From JABAYQ01 sp049890095 (lineage in GTDB: Bacteria > Bacteroidota > Bacteroidia > Flavobacteriales > UBA7312): a stretch of DNA of 64,000 nucleotides. Below the pieces are notes generated by a model, which was given only the letters and a program-made list of their open reading frames with translations, did no database searches and was not told the DNA's origin. The stretch covers positions 165,296 to 229,295 of the forward strand of contig JBMHCD010000004.1 of NCBI GenBank assembly GCA_049890095.1, in the 5' to 3' direction. Position numbers and translations under genes: made by a program. This document shows, piece by piece, positions 9,193-17,301 of this stretch; positions within the stretch are counted from its first letter, which is position 1; every line of letters starts with the position of its first letter.

Positions 9193-10251
9193 TTGAAAAA
9201 AAATTTAATCCTTGGAATATCTATTGGTGATATAAACGGAATAGGTCTCGAAGTAATATTAAAAACCTTTTCGAATAAACGAATGTTGGATTTATGTACT
9301 CCTGTCATTTTTGGGTCTACAAAGCTCATACAGGATTATAAAAAAAGCATGTCATTGAACTCCTTTATTTCTCATTCAATTACCAATATTTCTCAACTCA
9401 AAAACAAAAAAATTAATGTCTTTGAATGTTGGAATGAAAATGTAAATCTAGCTATTGGACAAAACAATTCGGACGGAGGGAAATATGCTTTTAAATCTCT
9501 AGAAAAAGCTAGTCAACATTTATTGGAAAATAATATTGATGGATTAGTTACAGCACCCATAAACAAAAAAAACATTCAATCTAAATCATTTAACTTTCCA
9601 GGACATACGGAATATCTAGCTAGCCTAAAAAAAGAAAACGTTTTAATGATAATGGCTACTCAAAATTTAAAAATTGGAGTTATAACAAGTCATATTCCTC
9701 TAGAAAATGTAGCTAAGAATATAGACGAACAACAAATTTTATCTACCATAAACCTTTTTCAAAAAAGTTTAACTAAAGATTTTGGTGTTCGAAGACCTAG
9801 GATTGCTATTTTAGGGTTAAATCCTCATGCGGGTGACGAAGGACTATTAGGCACTCAAGAAAAAGAAATAATTATTCCAACTCTAGAAAAAGCAAAAGAA
9901 AATGGCTTTTTAGTTTATGGACCTTACCCTGCAGATAGTTTTTTTGGTTCCGATTTATTTTCAAAATTTGATGGCGTTTTGGCAATGTATCATGATCAGG
10001 GTTTAATCCCTTTTAAAACTATCTCTTTTGGTCAAGGTGTTAATTATAGTGCTGGTTTATCTTTTGTTAGAACATCTCCAGATCATGGAACTGCATACGA
10101 CATAGCTGGTAAAAATATGGGTAACGAAAGTTCTTTTAGGTCTGCTGTATATATGGCTTGTGATATTATCCGAAAGCGAGTCGAATATCAACAAATAAAT
10201 GCAAATTCATTGCCTATTTCAAAAAAACAAAAGGTTAATTCTAGAAAGTAA
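9193..10251 (+). CDS. pdxA: 4-hydroxythreonine-4-phosphate dehydrogenase
   Basis: PdxA oxidises 4-phosphohydroxythreonine in the DXP-dependent route to pyridoxal 5'-phosphate; the DXP would come from the dxs gene further along. The 352-residue protein starts with GISIGDINGIGLEV, then has GLVTAPINKK, the metal-binding FPGHTEYLA, LNPHAGDEG and YHDQGLIPFK, all family motifs. The only start that keeps the conserved N-terminus is a TTG at 9193, one base after the pepA stop; there is no nearby in-frame ATG. Use of TTG together with tight spacing suggests translation coupled to pepA. Confidence 0.95.
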   Translation: MKKNLILGISIGDINGIGLEVILKTFSNKRMLDLCTPVIFGSTKLIQDYKKSMSLNSFISHSITNISQLKNKKINVFECWNENVNLAIGQNNSDGGKYAFKSLEKASQHLLENNIDGLVTAPINKKNIQSKSFNFPGHTEYLASLKKENVLMIMATQNLKIGVITSHIPLENVAKNIDEQQILSTINLFQKSLTKDFGVRRPRIAILGLNPHAGDEGLLGTQEKEIIIPTLEKAKENGFLVYGPYPADSFFGSDLFSKFDGVLAMYHDQGLIPFKTISFGQGVNYSAGLSFVRTSPDHGTAYDIAGKNMGNESSFRSAVYMACDIIRKRVEYQQINANSLPISKKQKVNSRK

Positions 10252-10274
10252 ACCCTTTTTTAAGGAAATATTCT

Positions 10275-10282
10275 TACATTTG
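10275..10282 (+). promoter_or_regulatory. -7 promoter element for DUF177-rpmF
   Basis: TACATTTG matches TAnnTTTG and lies 30 bases before the DUF177 ATG, just after the pdxA stop. A clear -33 TTG is missing. Confidence 0.45.
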
Positions 10283-10312
10283 CGTTCCTTTTTTTGAAAA
10301 TATAATTATAAA

Positions 10313-10834
10313 ATGATAAAAAAGTCAAAATTTAATCTTCAGTTTTCAGGATTAAAATTAGGCATTCATCATTTTAATTTTCAAATTGAGGACTCGTTCT
10401 TTGAAGAGATAGAATTTGAAGAAATACAAAATGTTGATGCAAAAATCAATGTTAATCTAGAAAAAAAAGAGAGTATGCTTATTCTAGATTTTAACCTAAA
10501 CGGCTCTTTAGACTTGAGTTGTGATTTGTGTACCGATATTTATTCTCAAGCTATCCGTAATCGTTTCCATCTAATTGTTCGCTTTTCTGATTTAATTTCG
10601 GAACAAGACAATGAAGAGCTTTTAATTTTGCCTACTAATGAACACACTCTTTCATTAGATGATTATTTTTATGAATTAATTGTTTTGTCCATTCCTAATA
10701 AAAGAGTTCATCCAGAAATAGAACAATGTAATAAAGAAATGATTAATCAATTAGAACGATTAACCTCCATTTTTGAGGAAAAAGATGAAGAAATTGACCC
10801 ACGTTGGGCTGATTTAAAAAAATTAAAGAGCTAA
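10313..10834 (+). CDS. DUF177 (YceD-like) protein
   Basis: The 173-residue protein belongs to the DUF177/YceD family, which almost always precedes rpmF and has been linked to 23S rRNA accumulation. The middle contains the conserved short cysteine pair LSCDLCTD near residues 66-73 and an acidic C-terminal tail (DEEIDPRWADLKKLKS) with the typical 'DPRW..L' ending. Its place directly before rpmF, 14 bases away, supports the call. The biochemical role is not settled for the family, so no symbol is given. Confidence 0.88.
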   Translation: MIKKSKFNLQFSGLKLGIHHFNFQIEDSFFEEIEFEEIQNVDAKINVNLEKKESMLILDFNLNGSLDLSCDLCTDIYSQAIRNRFHLIVRFSDLISEQDNEELLILPTNEHTLSLDDYFYELIVLSIPNKRVHPEIEQCNKEMINQLERLTSIFEEKDEEIDPRWADLKKLKS

Positions 10835-10848
10835 TAAACTAAAAAATT

Positions 10849-11034
10849 ATGGCACATCCTAAACGAAAGATCTCTAAGACAAGAAGAGATAAAAGAAGAA
10901 CTCACTATAAAGCAGTAGCAGCAAATGTTGCTATTTGTACTAATTGTGGTGCTCCTATTCAACAACACAGAGTTTGTGGAGAATGTGGATTTTACAGAGG
11001 AAAAGAAGCTATTTCTCAAGAGCTTGCTGTCTAA
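10849..11034 (+). CDS. rpmF: 50S ribosomal protein L32
   Basis: L32 is a small protein of the large ribosomal subunit. The 61-residue sequence starts with the invariant MAHPKRKISKTRRDKRR and contains the zinc-ribbon CTNC ... CGEC, so this is the zinc-binding (C+) paralogue. It sits between the DUF177 gene and plsX, the order seen widely in bacteria. An ORF of similar size on the opposite strand is a shadow. Confidence 0.98.
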   Translation: MAHPKRKISKTRRDKRRTHYKAVAANVAICTNCGAPIQQHRVCGECGFYRGKEAISQELAV

Positions 11035-11066
11035 ACCCACTCGTTTTTTATTTAAATTGTAGATTT

Positions 11067-11099
11067 TTGTTCTTTTTTTAGAACTTATTTCTACATTTG
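11067..11099 (+). promoter_or_regulatory. Promoter of plsX-fabH
   Basis: TTG at 11067-11069, a 22-base spacer and TACATTTG at 11092-11099 fit the Bacteroidota promoter pattern, with a spacer one base longer than usual. The -7 element ends six bases before the plsX ATG at 11106, so the mRNA leader would be very short or absent. It shows that lipid genes can be transcribed apart from rpmF. Confidence 0.55.
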
Positions 11100-11105
11100 T
11101 TTTTT

Positions 11106-12059
11106 ATGGATAAGATTCGAATAGGCATCGATATTATGGGAGGTGATTTCGCTCCCAATAAAACTATTGAAGGTAGTATTCTTGCTGCTAAAGATATTAG
11201 TGATAATATCGAACTTGTCTTAATTGGAGATGAAGACTTAATTAAAAAAGAACTCCTCAAACGAAACTTTTCCACTGATAAATTTCAAATCGTTCATGCC
11301 CCCGATGTAATAAACATGGGTGATCACCCTACTAAAGCTCTGGTTCAAAAACCAAAATCATCTATTAGTGTAGGCTTTCAGTTATTAAAATCTAATCAAA
11401 TTAGTGGCTTTGCAAGTGCAGGCAACACTGGGGCTATGTTTGTTGGTGGATACATGTCTGTAAAACCAATCCCTGGAATTTTACGTCCATGTATTTCATC
11501 TATTTTACCCAAAGAAGATGGAGGAGTAAATGTTGTTCTAGATGTAGGAGCAAATGCAGATTGTAAAGCCGATGTACTATACCAATTTGGTATTTTGGGG
11601 TCATTATTTGCAGAACATGTGTGTGGAATTAATAATCCAAAAGTTGGATTACTTAATATTGGTGAGGAAGAAACAAAAGGGAATATGCTTACCATAGCCG
11701 CACATGAGATGATGAAAGATTCTAATGACTTCGATTTTAATGGAAATATAGAAAGCAGAGATATTTTTAACACCCATAGTGATGTAATTGTTTGTGATGG
11801 TTTTACTGGTAATGTTGTTTTAAAACAGGCAGAAGCAGTATATTCATTAATGAAAAAAAGAGGTATTGAAGATGAATATTTCAATCGGTTTAATTATGAA
11901 AATTATGGTGGAACACCGATTTTAGGTCTTAACAAAACAGTGGTTATCGGTCATGGAATTTCTAACGAAACTGCAATCAAAAATATGATTATTCTTACGG
12001 CAGATGTTATTGAAGCTGACTTGCCAAAAAAAATCCTAAATAAATTTAACAATGAGTAA
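11106..12059 (+). CDS. plsX: Phosphate acyltransferase PlsX
   Basis: PlsX converts acyl-ACP to acyl-phosphate, the first committed step of phospholipid synthesis in most bacteria, and acts at the inner face of the membrane. Family motifs are IRIGIDIMGGDFAP at the start, GDHPTKALVQKP, SAGNTGAM, GLLNIGEEETKGN and VVCDGFTGNVVLK-type VIVCDGFTGN. I chose the ATG at 11106 rather than the TTG three codons earlier, because the TTG lies inside the -7 promoter element. The 3' end overlaps fabH by eight bases, so the two are translationally coupled. Confidence 0.95.
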   Translation: MDKIRIGIDIMGGDFAPNKTIEGSILAAKDISDNIELVLIGDEDLIKKELLKRNFSTDKFQIVHAPDVINMGDHPTKALVQKPKSSISVGFQLLKSNQISGFASAGNTGAMFVGGYMSVKPIPGILRPCISSILPKEDGGVNVVLDVGANADCKADVLYQFGILGSLFAEHVCGINNPKVGLLNIGEEETKGNMLTIAAHEMMKDSNDFDFNGNIESRDIFNTHSDVIVCDGFTGNVVLKQAEAVYSLMKKRGIEDEYFNRFNYENYGGTPILGLNKTVVIGHGISNETAIKNMIILTADVIEADLPKKILNKFNNE

Positions 12060-13050
12060 AATAACAGCAGCAATAACAGCTGTAAGCGGGTGGGTTCCTG
12101 ATTATATTTTAACCAATCAGGAATTAGAGACTATGGTTGACACCAACGATGAGTGGATTACTACCAGAACAGGTATCAAAGAAAGAAGAATTTTAAAAGG
12201 TAAAGGTTTAGGTAGCTCAGATTTAGGAGTAAACGCGGTTAATAAACTTTTACAAAAAAGGGGTATAGATGCATCAGAAATAGATTTAATTATTTGTGCA
12301 ACCGCAACTCCAGACATGTTATTTCCTTCTACCGCTTGTATTATAGCAGATAAAATTGGTGCAAAAAATGCTTTCGCTTACGATTTAATGGCTGCTTGTT
12401 CAGGGTTTTTGTTTTCTGTAGCTACAGCATCAAAATATATCGAAACGGGTTCCTATCAAAAAATTGTAGTTGTTGGTGCTGATAAAATGTCCTCTATTGT
12501 AGACTATGAAGATCGTCAAACATGTATCATTTTTGGAGATGGAGCAGGAGCGGTTTTATTGGAACCTAACACAGAAGGGTTGGGGATTCAAGATTCTATC
12601 ATGAAAAGTAACGGTGAAGGAAGGCATTATCTAAAAATGGATGGTGGAGGGTCTGTAAACCCATCCACACACGACACTGTTGACGCTAAACAACATTTTA
12701 TTCATCAAGAAGGACAAACCGTTTTCAAGTTTGCTGTTAAAGGGATGGCAGATGTTTCTGAAGAAATTATGAAAAGAAATAATCTAAGTGGAGACGATAT
12801 CGCATGGCTTGTACCTCACCAGGCGAACAAAAGGATTATTGATGCTACTGCCAACAGAATGGGAGTAGGTACAGAAAAAGTAATGTTAAATATTGAAAAA
12901 TACGGCAATACTACTAATGGAACTATTCCGTTATGTTTATGGGAATGGGAAAATCAACTAAAAAAAGGAGATAATCTTATTTTAGCAGCATTTGGTGGTG
13001 GATTTACTTGGGGATCTATCTACTTAAAATGGGCTTATGATTCCAAATAA
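12052..13050 (+). CDS. fabH: 3-oxoacyl-ACP synthase III
   Basis: FabH condenses acetyl-CoA (or a branched starter) with malonyl-ACP to begin fatty acid synthesis. The 332-residue protein has the catalytic Cys116 in AACSGF, the His in VPHQANKRI and the Asn in YGNTTNGT, so the Cys-His-Asn triad is complete. The N-terminal TRTGIKERR and C-terminal AFGGGFTWG are also conserved. It overlaps plsX and precedes accB, keeping starter condensation next to malonyl-CoA production. Starter specificity cannot be read from the sequence. Confidence 0.95.
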   Translation: MSKITAAITAVSGWVPDYILTNQELETMVDTNDEWITTRTGIKERRILKGKGLGSSDLGVNAVNKLLQKRGIDASEIDLIICATATPDMLFPSTACIIADKIGAKNAFAYDLMAACSGFLFSVATASKYIETGSYQKIVVVGADKMSSIVDYEDRQTCIIFGDGAGAVLLEPNTEGLGIQDSIMKSNGEGRHYLKMDGGGSVNPSTHDTVDAKQHFIHQEGQTVFKFAVKGMADVSEEIMKRNNLSGDDIAWLVPHQANKRIIDATANRMGVGTEKVMLNIEKYGNTTNGTIPLCLWEWENQLKKGDNLILAAFGGGFTWGSIYLKWAYDSK

Positions 13051-13054
13051 ATTT

Positions 13055-13062
13055 TATATTTG
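13055..13062 (+). promoter_or_regulatory. -7 promoter element for accB-accC
   Basis: TATATTTG matches TAnnTTTG exactly and lies 20 bases before the accB ATG, just after the fabH stop. No TTG is visible at the -33 distance, so it may be a weak internal promoter. Confidence 0.4.
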
Positions 13063-13082
13063 AATAAGAAAAAAAATACATT

Positions 13083-13601
13083 ATGGATTTAAAAGAAATT
13101 CAAGAATTAATAAAGTTTGTTGCCAAGTCTGGTGCAACAGATGTTGAGTTAGAAATTGATAACATTAAAATTTCTATAAAATCGCCTGCTAAAAAAGGTA
13201 CGGTACCTGCTGAAACTACTATTATTCAGCAAATCCCTGTAGCTCAAAGTCCTGCGGTAATGCCAACTGCTGTTGCTCCTGCTCCTTCGGCAACTCCAGA
13301 CTCGACTCCTGCTTCTACTACACAAAAGCCAGAAGAAAAAACGAATAATGACGAAGACAAATACGTTACTGTAAAATCTCCTATGATTGGTACTTTCTAC
13401 AGAAAACCATCTCCAGATAAGGACACTTTCGTGAATGTAGGCGATACTATTAAGCCAGGTGATGTTGTTTGTGTAATAGAAGCAATGAAGCTTTTTAATG
13501 AAATCGAATCAGAAATTAGCGGAAAAATTGTTAAAGTATTGGTAGATGACTCTACACCCGTAGAATACGATCAACCATTGTTTTTAGTAGACCCTTCTTA
13601 A
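13083..13601 (+). CDS. accB: Acetyl-CoA carboxylase biotin carboxyl carrier protein
   Basis: AccB carries biotin between the carboxylase and transferase sites of acetyl-CoA carboxylase. The 172-residue protein has an N-terminal helical domain (MDLKEIQELIKFV), a Pro/Ala/Thr-rich flexible linker at about residues 40-90 and a C-terminal biotinyl domain. The biotin attachment Lys136 sits in EAMKL; most carriers have EAMKM, so the position after Lys is Leu here. accC follows nine bases later. The accA and accD transferase genes are not in the window. Confidence 0.94.
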   Translation: MDLKEIQELIKFVAKSGATDVELEIDNIKISIKSPAKKGTVPAETTIIQQIPVAQSPAVMPTAVAPAPSATPDSTPASTTQKPEEKTNNDEDKYVTVKSPMIGTFYRKPSPDKDTFVNVGDTIKPGDVVCVIEAMKLFNEIESEISGKIVKVLVDDSTPVEYDQPLFLVDPS

Positions 13602-13610
13602 AAAAGCCAA

Positions 13611-14948
13611 ATGTTTAAAAAAATATTAATTGCCAACAGAGGCGAGATTGCACTTAGAGTAATCCGTACATGTAAAGAAATGGGTATTAAAACAGTAGCT
13701 GTTTATTCTACTGCAGATGCGGAAAGTCTTCATGTTAGATTTGCCGATGAAGCTGTATGTGTTGGACCAGGACCTTCAACTGAATCTTACCTAAACATTC
13801 CAAATATTATAGCTGCGGCAGAAATTACTAATGCTGACGCTATACATCCAGGTTATGGCTTTTTATCTGAAAATGCCAATTTCTCGAAAATATGTACCGA
13901 AAATGGAATAAAATTTATTGGTGCTTCACCAGAAATGATCGAAGGAATGGGTGACAAAGCTGCTGCCAAAGATACAATGAAAAAGGCTGGCGTCCCTACT
14001 ATTCCCGGATCAGATGGACTTATCGAAGACTTTCCTCATTGTAAAAAAATAGCTAAAGAAATCGGTTATCCTATCATGCTAAAAGCTACCGCTGGAGGTG
14101 GTGGTAGAGGAATGCGTTTGGTTTGGAAAGAATCCGAACTGGAAGCCGCATGGGATTCTGCTAGACAAGAATCTGCTGCAGCATTCGGAAATGATGGTAT
14201 GTACATGGAAAAATTCATTGAGGACCCTAGACATATTGAAATTCAAATTATTGGCGACAATACTGGTAAAGCTTGCCACCTTTCTGAAAGAGATTGTTCT
14301 ATTCAAAGAAGGCATCAAAAGTTAGTAGAAGAAACACCATCTCCTTTTATGACCGATGAACTCAGAGAAGCTATGGGTAAAGCTGCGGTACAAGCGGCCG
14401 AATCTGTAAAATATGAAGGTGCAGGGACAGTAGAGTTTTTGGTAGATAAACATCGAAACTTTTACTTTATGGAAATGAATACCCGTATACAGGTAGAGCA
14501 TCCTATTACTGAAGAAGTTGTTGATTACGATTTAATCTGTGAACAAATAAAAGTTGCCGCTGGAGTAAAAATTTCTGGAAAAAATTATTACCCCCAACTA
14601 CATGCTATTGAATGTAGAATCAATGCTGAAGATCCATACAATGATTTTAGACCTAGTCCAGGTAAAATTACAAACTTTCATGCACCAGGAGGACATGGTA
14701 TTCGTATAGATACTCACGTTTATGCTAACTATAGCATCCCACCTAATTACGACTCTATGATTGCTAAGCTTATAACTGTAGCTCAAACTAGAGAAGAGGC
14801 TATTGCTAAAATGAAAAGAGCACTTGAAGAATTTGTAATTGAAGGTATTAAAACGACTATCCCTTTTCATTTACAACTAATGAGTAATAAAGACTTTATA
14901 GAAGGTAACTACACCACTAAATTTATGGAGACTTTTGAACTTAAATAG
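13611..14948 (+). CDS. accC: Acetyl-CoA carboxylase biotin carboxylase subunit
   Basis: AccC uses ATP and bicarbonate to carboxylate the biotin on AccB. The 445-residue length is standard. Motifs include the N-terminal KILIANRGEIALRVIRT, the ATP-grasp loop KATAGGGGRGMRLV, ERDCSIQRRHQKLVEE and the catalytic EMNTRIQVEHPITE. It is the last gene of the DUF177-rpmF-plsX-fabH-accB-accC cluster. An intrinsic terminator lies downstream at 15209-15230, after the opposite-strand regulator remnant. The same subunit might also serve the PccB-like transferase at 797-2338 (inference). Confidence 0.95.
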   Translation: MFKKILIANRGEIALRVIRTCKEMGIKTVAVYSTADAESLHVRFADEAVCVGPGPSTESYLNIPNIIAAAEITNADAIHPGYGFLSENANFSKICTENGIKFIGASPEMIEGMGDKAAAKDTMKKAGVPTIPGSDGLIEDFPHCKKIAKEIGYPIMLKATAGGGGRGMRLVWKESELEAAWDSARQESAAAFGNDGMYMEKFIEDPRHIEIQIIGDNTGKACHLSERDCSIQRRHQKLVEETPSPFMTDELREAMGKAAVQAAESVKYEGAGTVEFLVDKHRNFYFMEMNTRIQVEHPITEEVVDYDLICEQIKVAAGVKISGKNYYPQLHAIECRINAEDPYNDFRPSPGKITNFHAPGGHGIRIDTHVYANYSIPPNYDSMIAKLITVAQTREEAIAKMKRALEEFVIEGIKTTIPFHLQLMSNKDFIEGNYTTKFMETFELK

Positions 14949-14952
14949 TCAA

Positions 14953-15166
14953 TCAGTCTGAGAAAAGGTTAAAAAACTGAGCGAAGGTTAGTTTATGAAT
15001 ATCTAAAACTTTTTTTAAAGAATTAAGGGTACAATTTGTACCCTTTTCCATACGACCATATTGGCTTTTATCAATGCCATATTCCCAAGCAAATTCGCTA
15101 TAACTATTAAGCTTGTTTTCGCAAGCGACGCAGATGCTCTCCTACTTCTTCTAAATGTTTTTCCAT
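14953..15166 (-). pseudogene. XRE-type helix-turn-helix regulator, frameshifted
   Basis: I translated this by hand from the minus strand. An ATG at 15166 begins MEKHLEEVGEHLRRLRKQ, then meets TAA at 15107-15109. Shifting by one base at the end of this stretch opens a second frame, down to TGA at 14953, reading NKLNSYSEFAWEYGID and then SQYGRMEKG, NSLKKVLDIHKL and FFNLFSD. Joined, the two parts make an approximately 70-residue XRE/Cro-like DNA-binding domain whose helix 2 and 3 region (EFAWEYGIDKSQYGRMEKG) is intact. So this is a recent single-base frameshift, a programmed shift or a sequencing error. It lies in the otherwise gene-free 353-base gap between accC and dxs. Confidence 0.7.
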
Positions 15167-15208
15167 AAATGCTAGAATAGCAATGACATTATTTTATTTT
15201 CTTTGTAC

Positions 15209-15230
15209 AACCGCATTTGTGCGGTTTTTT
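15209..15230 (+). terminator. Rho-independent terminator after accC
   Basis: The stem AACCGCA / TGCGGTT closes a four-base loop and is followed by six T on the plus strand. It would stop transcription of the accBC operon, about 260 bases after the accC stop. Confidence 0.7.
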
Positions 15231-15272
15231 AGATCTAAATAAATTTTCTTTAAAAAGCAATGACGGGTATAT

Positions 15273-15296
15273 AAAAAAAAGAGCCCTTTGGCTCTT
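15273..15296 (-). terminator. Rho-independent terminator of dxs
   Basis: On the minus strand a perfect seven-base stem AAGAGCC / GGCTCTT with a four-base loop is followed by a run of T. It begins six bases past the dxs stop, so it is the dxs terminator. Confidence 0.85.
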
Positions 15297-15301
15297 CCTT
15301 A

Positions 15302-17224
15302 TTATGCTGAAGTGGCTATTTTTTTTATGCCAACCATTTTGTGAACTGTTTCTACTATAGCTTGTTTATCATATTGACATTCTCTCCATAACTCAGCTTG
15401 AGTACCATGTTCAATGTATTTATCCGGAACACCCAATCGAATAACTTGAGCATTATGATTATTATCTACCATGTATTCTAAAACAGCTGATCCAAAACCA
15501 CCTTGAATACATCCGTCTTCAACCGTAATTACTTTTTCATATTTACTAAACACAGAGTCTAGTAAATTATTATCTAAAGGCTTTACAAATCGCATATCAT
15601 AAACTCCTACATTATAGCCATCTTTTTCTAATTCATTTGCCGCTTCCACAGCAAAGTTTCCAGCATGTCCAATAGTAAGAATTGCCACATCTTGTCCATC
15701 TTTAATCGTTCTACCAGTTCCTATTTCAATCTCTTTCAAAGGAGACTTCCAATCAACAAAACATCCGTTTCCTCTGGGATATCTAATGGAAAAAGGTCCT
15801 TTATTTGGTAATTGAGCCGTATACATAAAGTTTCTCAATTCTCTCTCATCCATAGGAGCAGAAACGATCATATTTGGTATAAATCTAAAAAATGCTAAAT
15901 CATATACTCCATGGTGAGTAGGTCCGTCAGCTCCTACTAATCCACCTCTATCTAAACAAAAAACTACATTCAAATTTTGAATAGCTACATCGTGAATAAC
16001 CTGATCGTATGCTCTTTGCATAAAAGAAGAATAGATATTACAAAAAGGCACCATTCCTTGAGTAGCTAAGCCAGCAGAAAAGGTAACTGCGTGTTGTTCT
16101 GCAATACCCACATCAAAAGCACGATCTGGCATTTCTTTCATCATCATACCCAAAGAACAACCTGTAGGCATTGCAGGAGTAACTCCCATTATCTTATCGT
16201 TTTCTTTAGCTAATTCAATAATTGTTTTACCAAAAACATCTTGGTACTTTGGAGGCTTAGAACTAGTATCTGAATTTAAAGGTTGACCTGTAGTTTTATC
16301 AAATAGTCCAGGAGCATGCCACTTGGTAGGACTTCCTTTTTCAGCTGGTTCATATCCTTTTCCTTTTTTTGTTATACAATGTAAAATCTTAGGCCCTGGT
16401 ATATCTTTTAAATCTTTCAATACTCTACTCAAATGTTTTACATCATGTCCGTCTACTGGTCCAAAATATCTAAAGTTTAATGACTCAAAGTAATTACTTT
16501 GTTTTAACAATGCAGACTTAACAGCATTTTCAATTTTAGCTGCTATTGATTGAGCATTGGGGCCAAACTTACTTACCTTTCCTAACAAAGTCCAAACTTC
16601 ATCCTTTACTTTATTGTAGGTATGAGAAGTAGCAATATCAGTTAGATATTCTTTTAACGCGCCTACATTTGGGTCAATAGACATGCAGTTGTCATTTAGA
16701 ATAACCAATATATTCGAGTTTTCAATACCAGCATGGTTTAGCCCTTCGAAAGCCAAACCGGCAGTCATTGCACCATCTCCAATAACAGCAATATGTTGTT
16801 TGTTATTTTCTCCTTTATATTTGGACGCAACAGCCATACCAAGAGCTCCAGAAATTGAAGTTGATGAATGACCTACTCCAAAAGTATCGTATTCACTTTC
16901 TGATCGCTTAGGAAAACCACTTATACCTTTATAAATTCTGTTTGTATGAAAAACATCTTTTCTTCCAGTCAAAATTTTATGCCCATACGCCTGATGGCCT
17001 ACATCCCATACTAACTGGTCTTCAGGAGTATTAAAGACATAATGTAAAGCGACTGATAATTCTACAACACCAAGACTAGCTCCGAAGTGCCCTCCCTTTT
17101 GAGATACAATGTCCACGATAAACTGACGTAACTCATCACAAAGTTGTGGTAAATCATCTCGGTTAAGCTCTCTTAAATCTTGAGGAAGATTAATATTGTT
17201 AAGTAAATTACTCTTCTTACTCAT
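15302..17224 (-). CDS. dxs: 1-deoxy-D-xylulose-5-phosphate synthase
   Basis: Dxs condenses pyruvate and glyceraldehyde 3-phosphate using thiamine diphosphate; the product feeds isoprenoids by the MEP route and also pyridoxal phosphate together with PdxA. The 640-residue protein is full length. Landmarks are GGHFGASLGVVEL, the cofactor motif VIGDGAMTAGLAFEGLNHAG, GPVDGHD and the C-terminal transketolase part with GIAEQHAV and RYPRGNG. It stands alone, with its own -7 promoter element at 17253-17260 and a strong terminator at 15273-15296. Confidence 0.96.
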   Translation of the reverse strand: MSKKSNLLNNINLPQDLRELNRDDLPQLCDELRQFIVDIVSQKGGHFGASLGVVELSVALHYVFNTPEDQLVWDVGHQAYGHKILTGRKDVFHTNRIYKGISGFPKRSESEYDTFGVGHSSTSISGALGMAVASKYKGENNKQHIAVIGDGAMTAGLAFEGLNHAGIENSNILVILNDNCMSIDPNVGALKEYLTDIATSHTYNKVKDEVWTLLGKVSKFGPNAQSIAAKIENAVKSALLKQSNYFESLNFRYFGPVDGHDVKHLSRVLKDLKDIPGPKILHCITKKGKGYEPAEKGSPTKWHAPGLFDKTTGQPLNSDTSSKPPKYQDVFGKTIIELAKENDKIMGVTPAMPTGCSLGMMMKEMPDRAFDVGIAEQHAVTFSAGLATQGMVPFCNIYSSFMQRAYDQVIHDVAIQNLNVVFCLDRGGLVGADGPTHHGVYDLAFFRFIPNMIVSAPMDERELRNFMYTAQLPNKGPFSIRYPRGNGCFVDWKSPLKEIEIGTGRTIKDGQDVAILTIGHAGNFAVEAANELEKDGYNVGVYDMRFVKPLDNNLLDSVFSKYEKVITVEDGCIQGGFGSAVLEYMVDNNHNAQVIRLGVPDKYIEHGTQAELWRECQYDKQAIVETVHKMVGIKKIATSA

Positions 17225-17252
17225 AAAAATTTGTTTCGATAAATAGCAAGTA

Positions 17253-17260
17253 CAAATATA
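17253..17260 (-). promoter_or_regulatory. -7 promoter element for dxs
   Basis: TATATTTG on the minus strand matches TAnnTTTG exactly and lies 28 bases before the dxs ATG at 17224. A clear -33 TTG is not seen. Confidence 0.5.
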
Positions 17261-17301
17261 CGAATAATGATTCGACTATATAAACGAACATAAATTAGAG
17301 A

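Noticed and set aside
11396..11884. Minus-strand ORF of 162 codons inside plsX
   Set aside because: It lies wholly opposite the conserved plsX gene, has no family motif and its composition is what the reverse of a coding frame gives.
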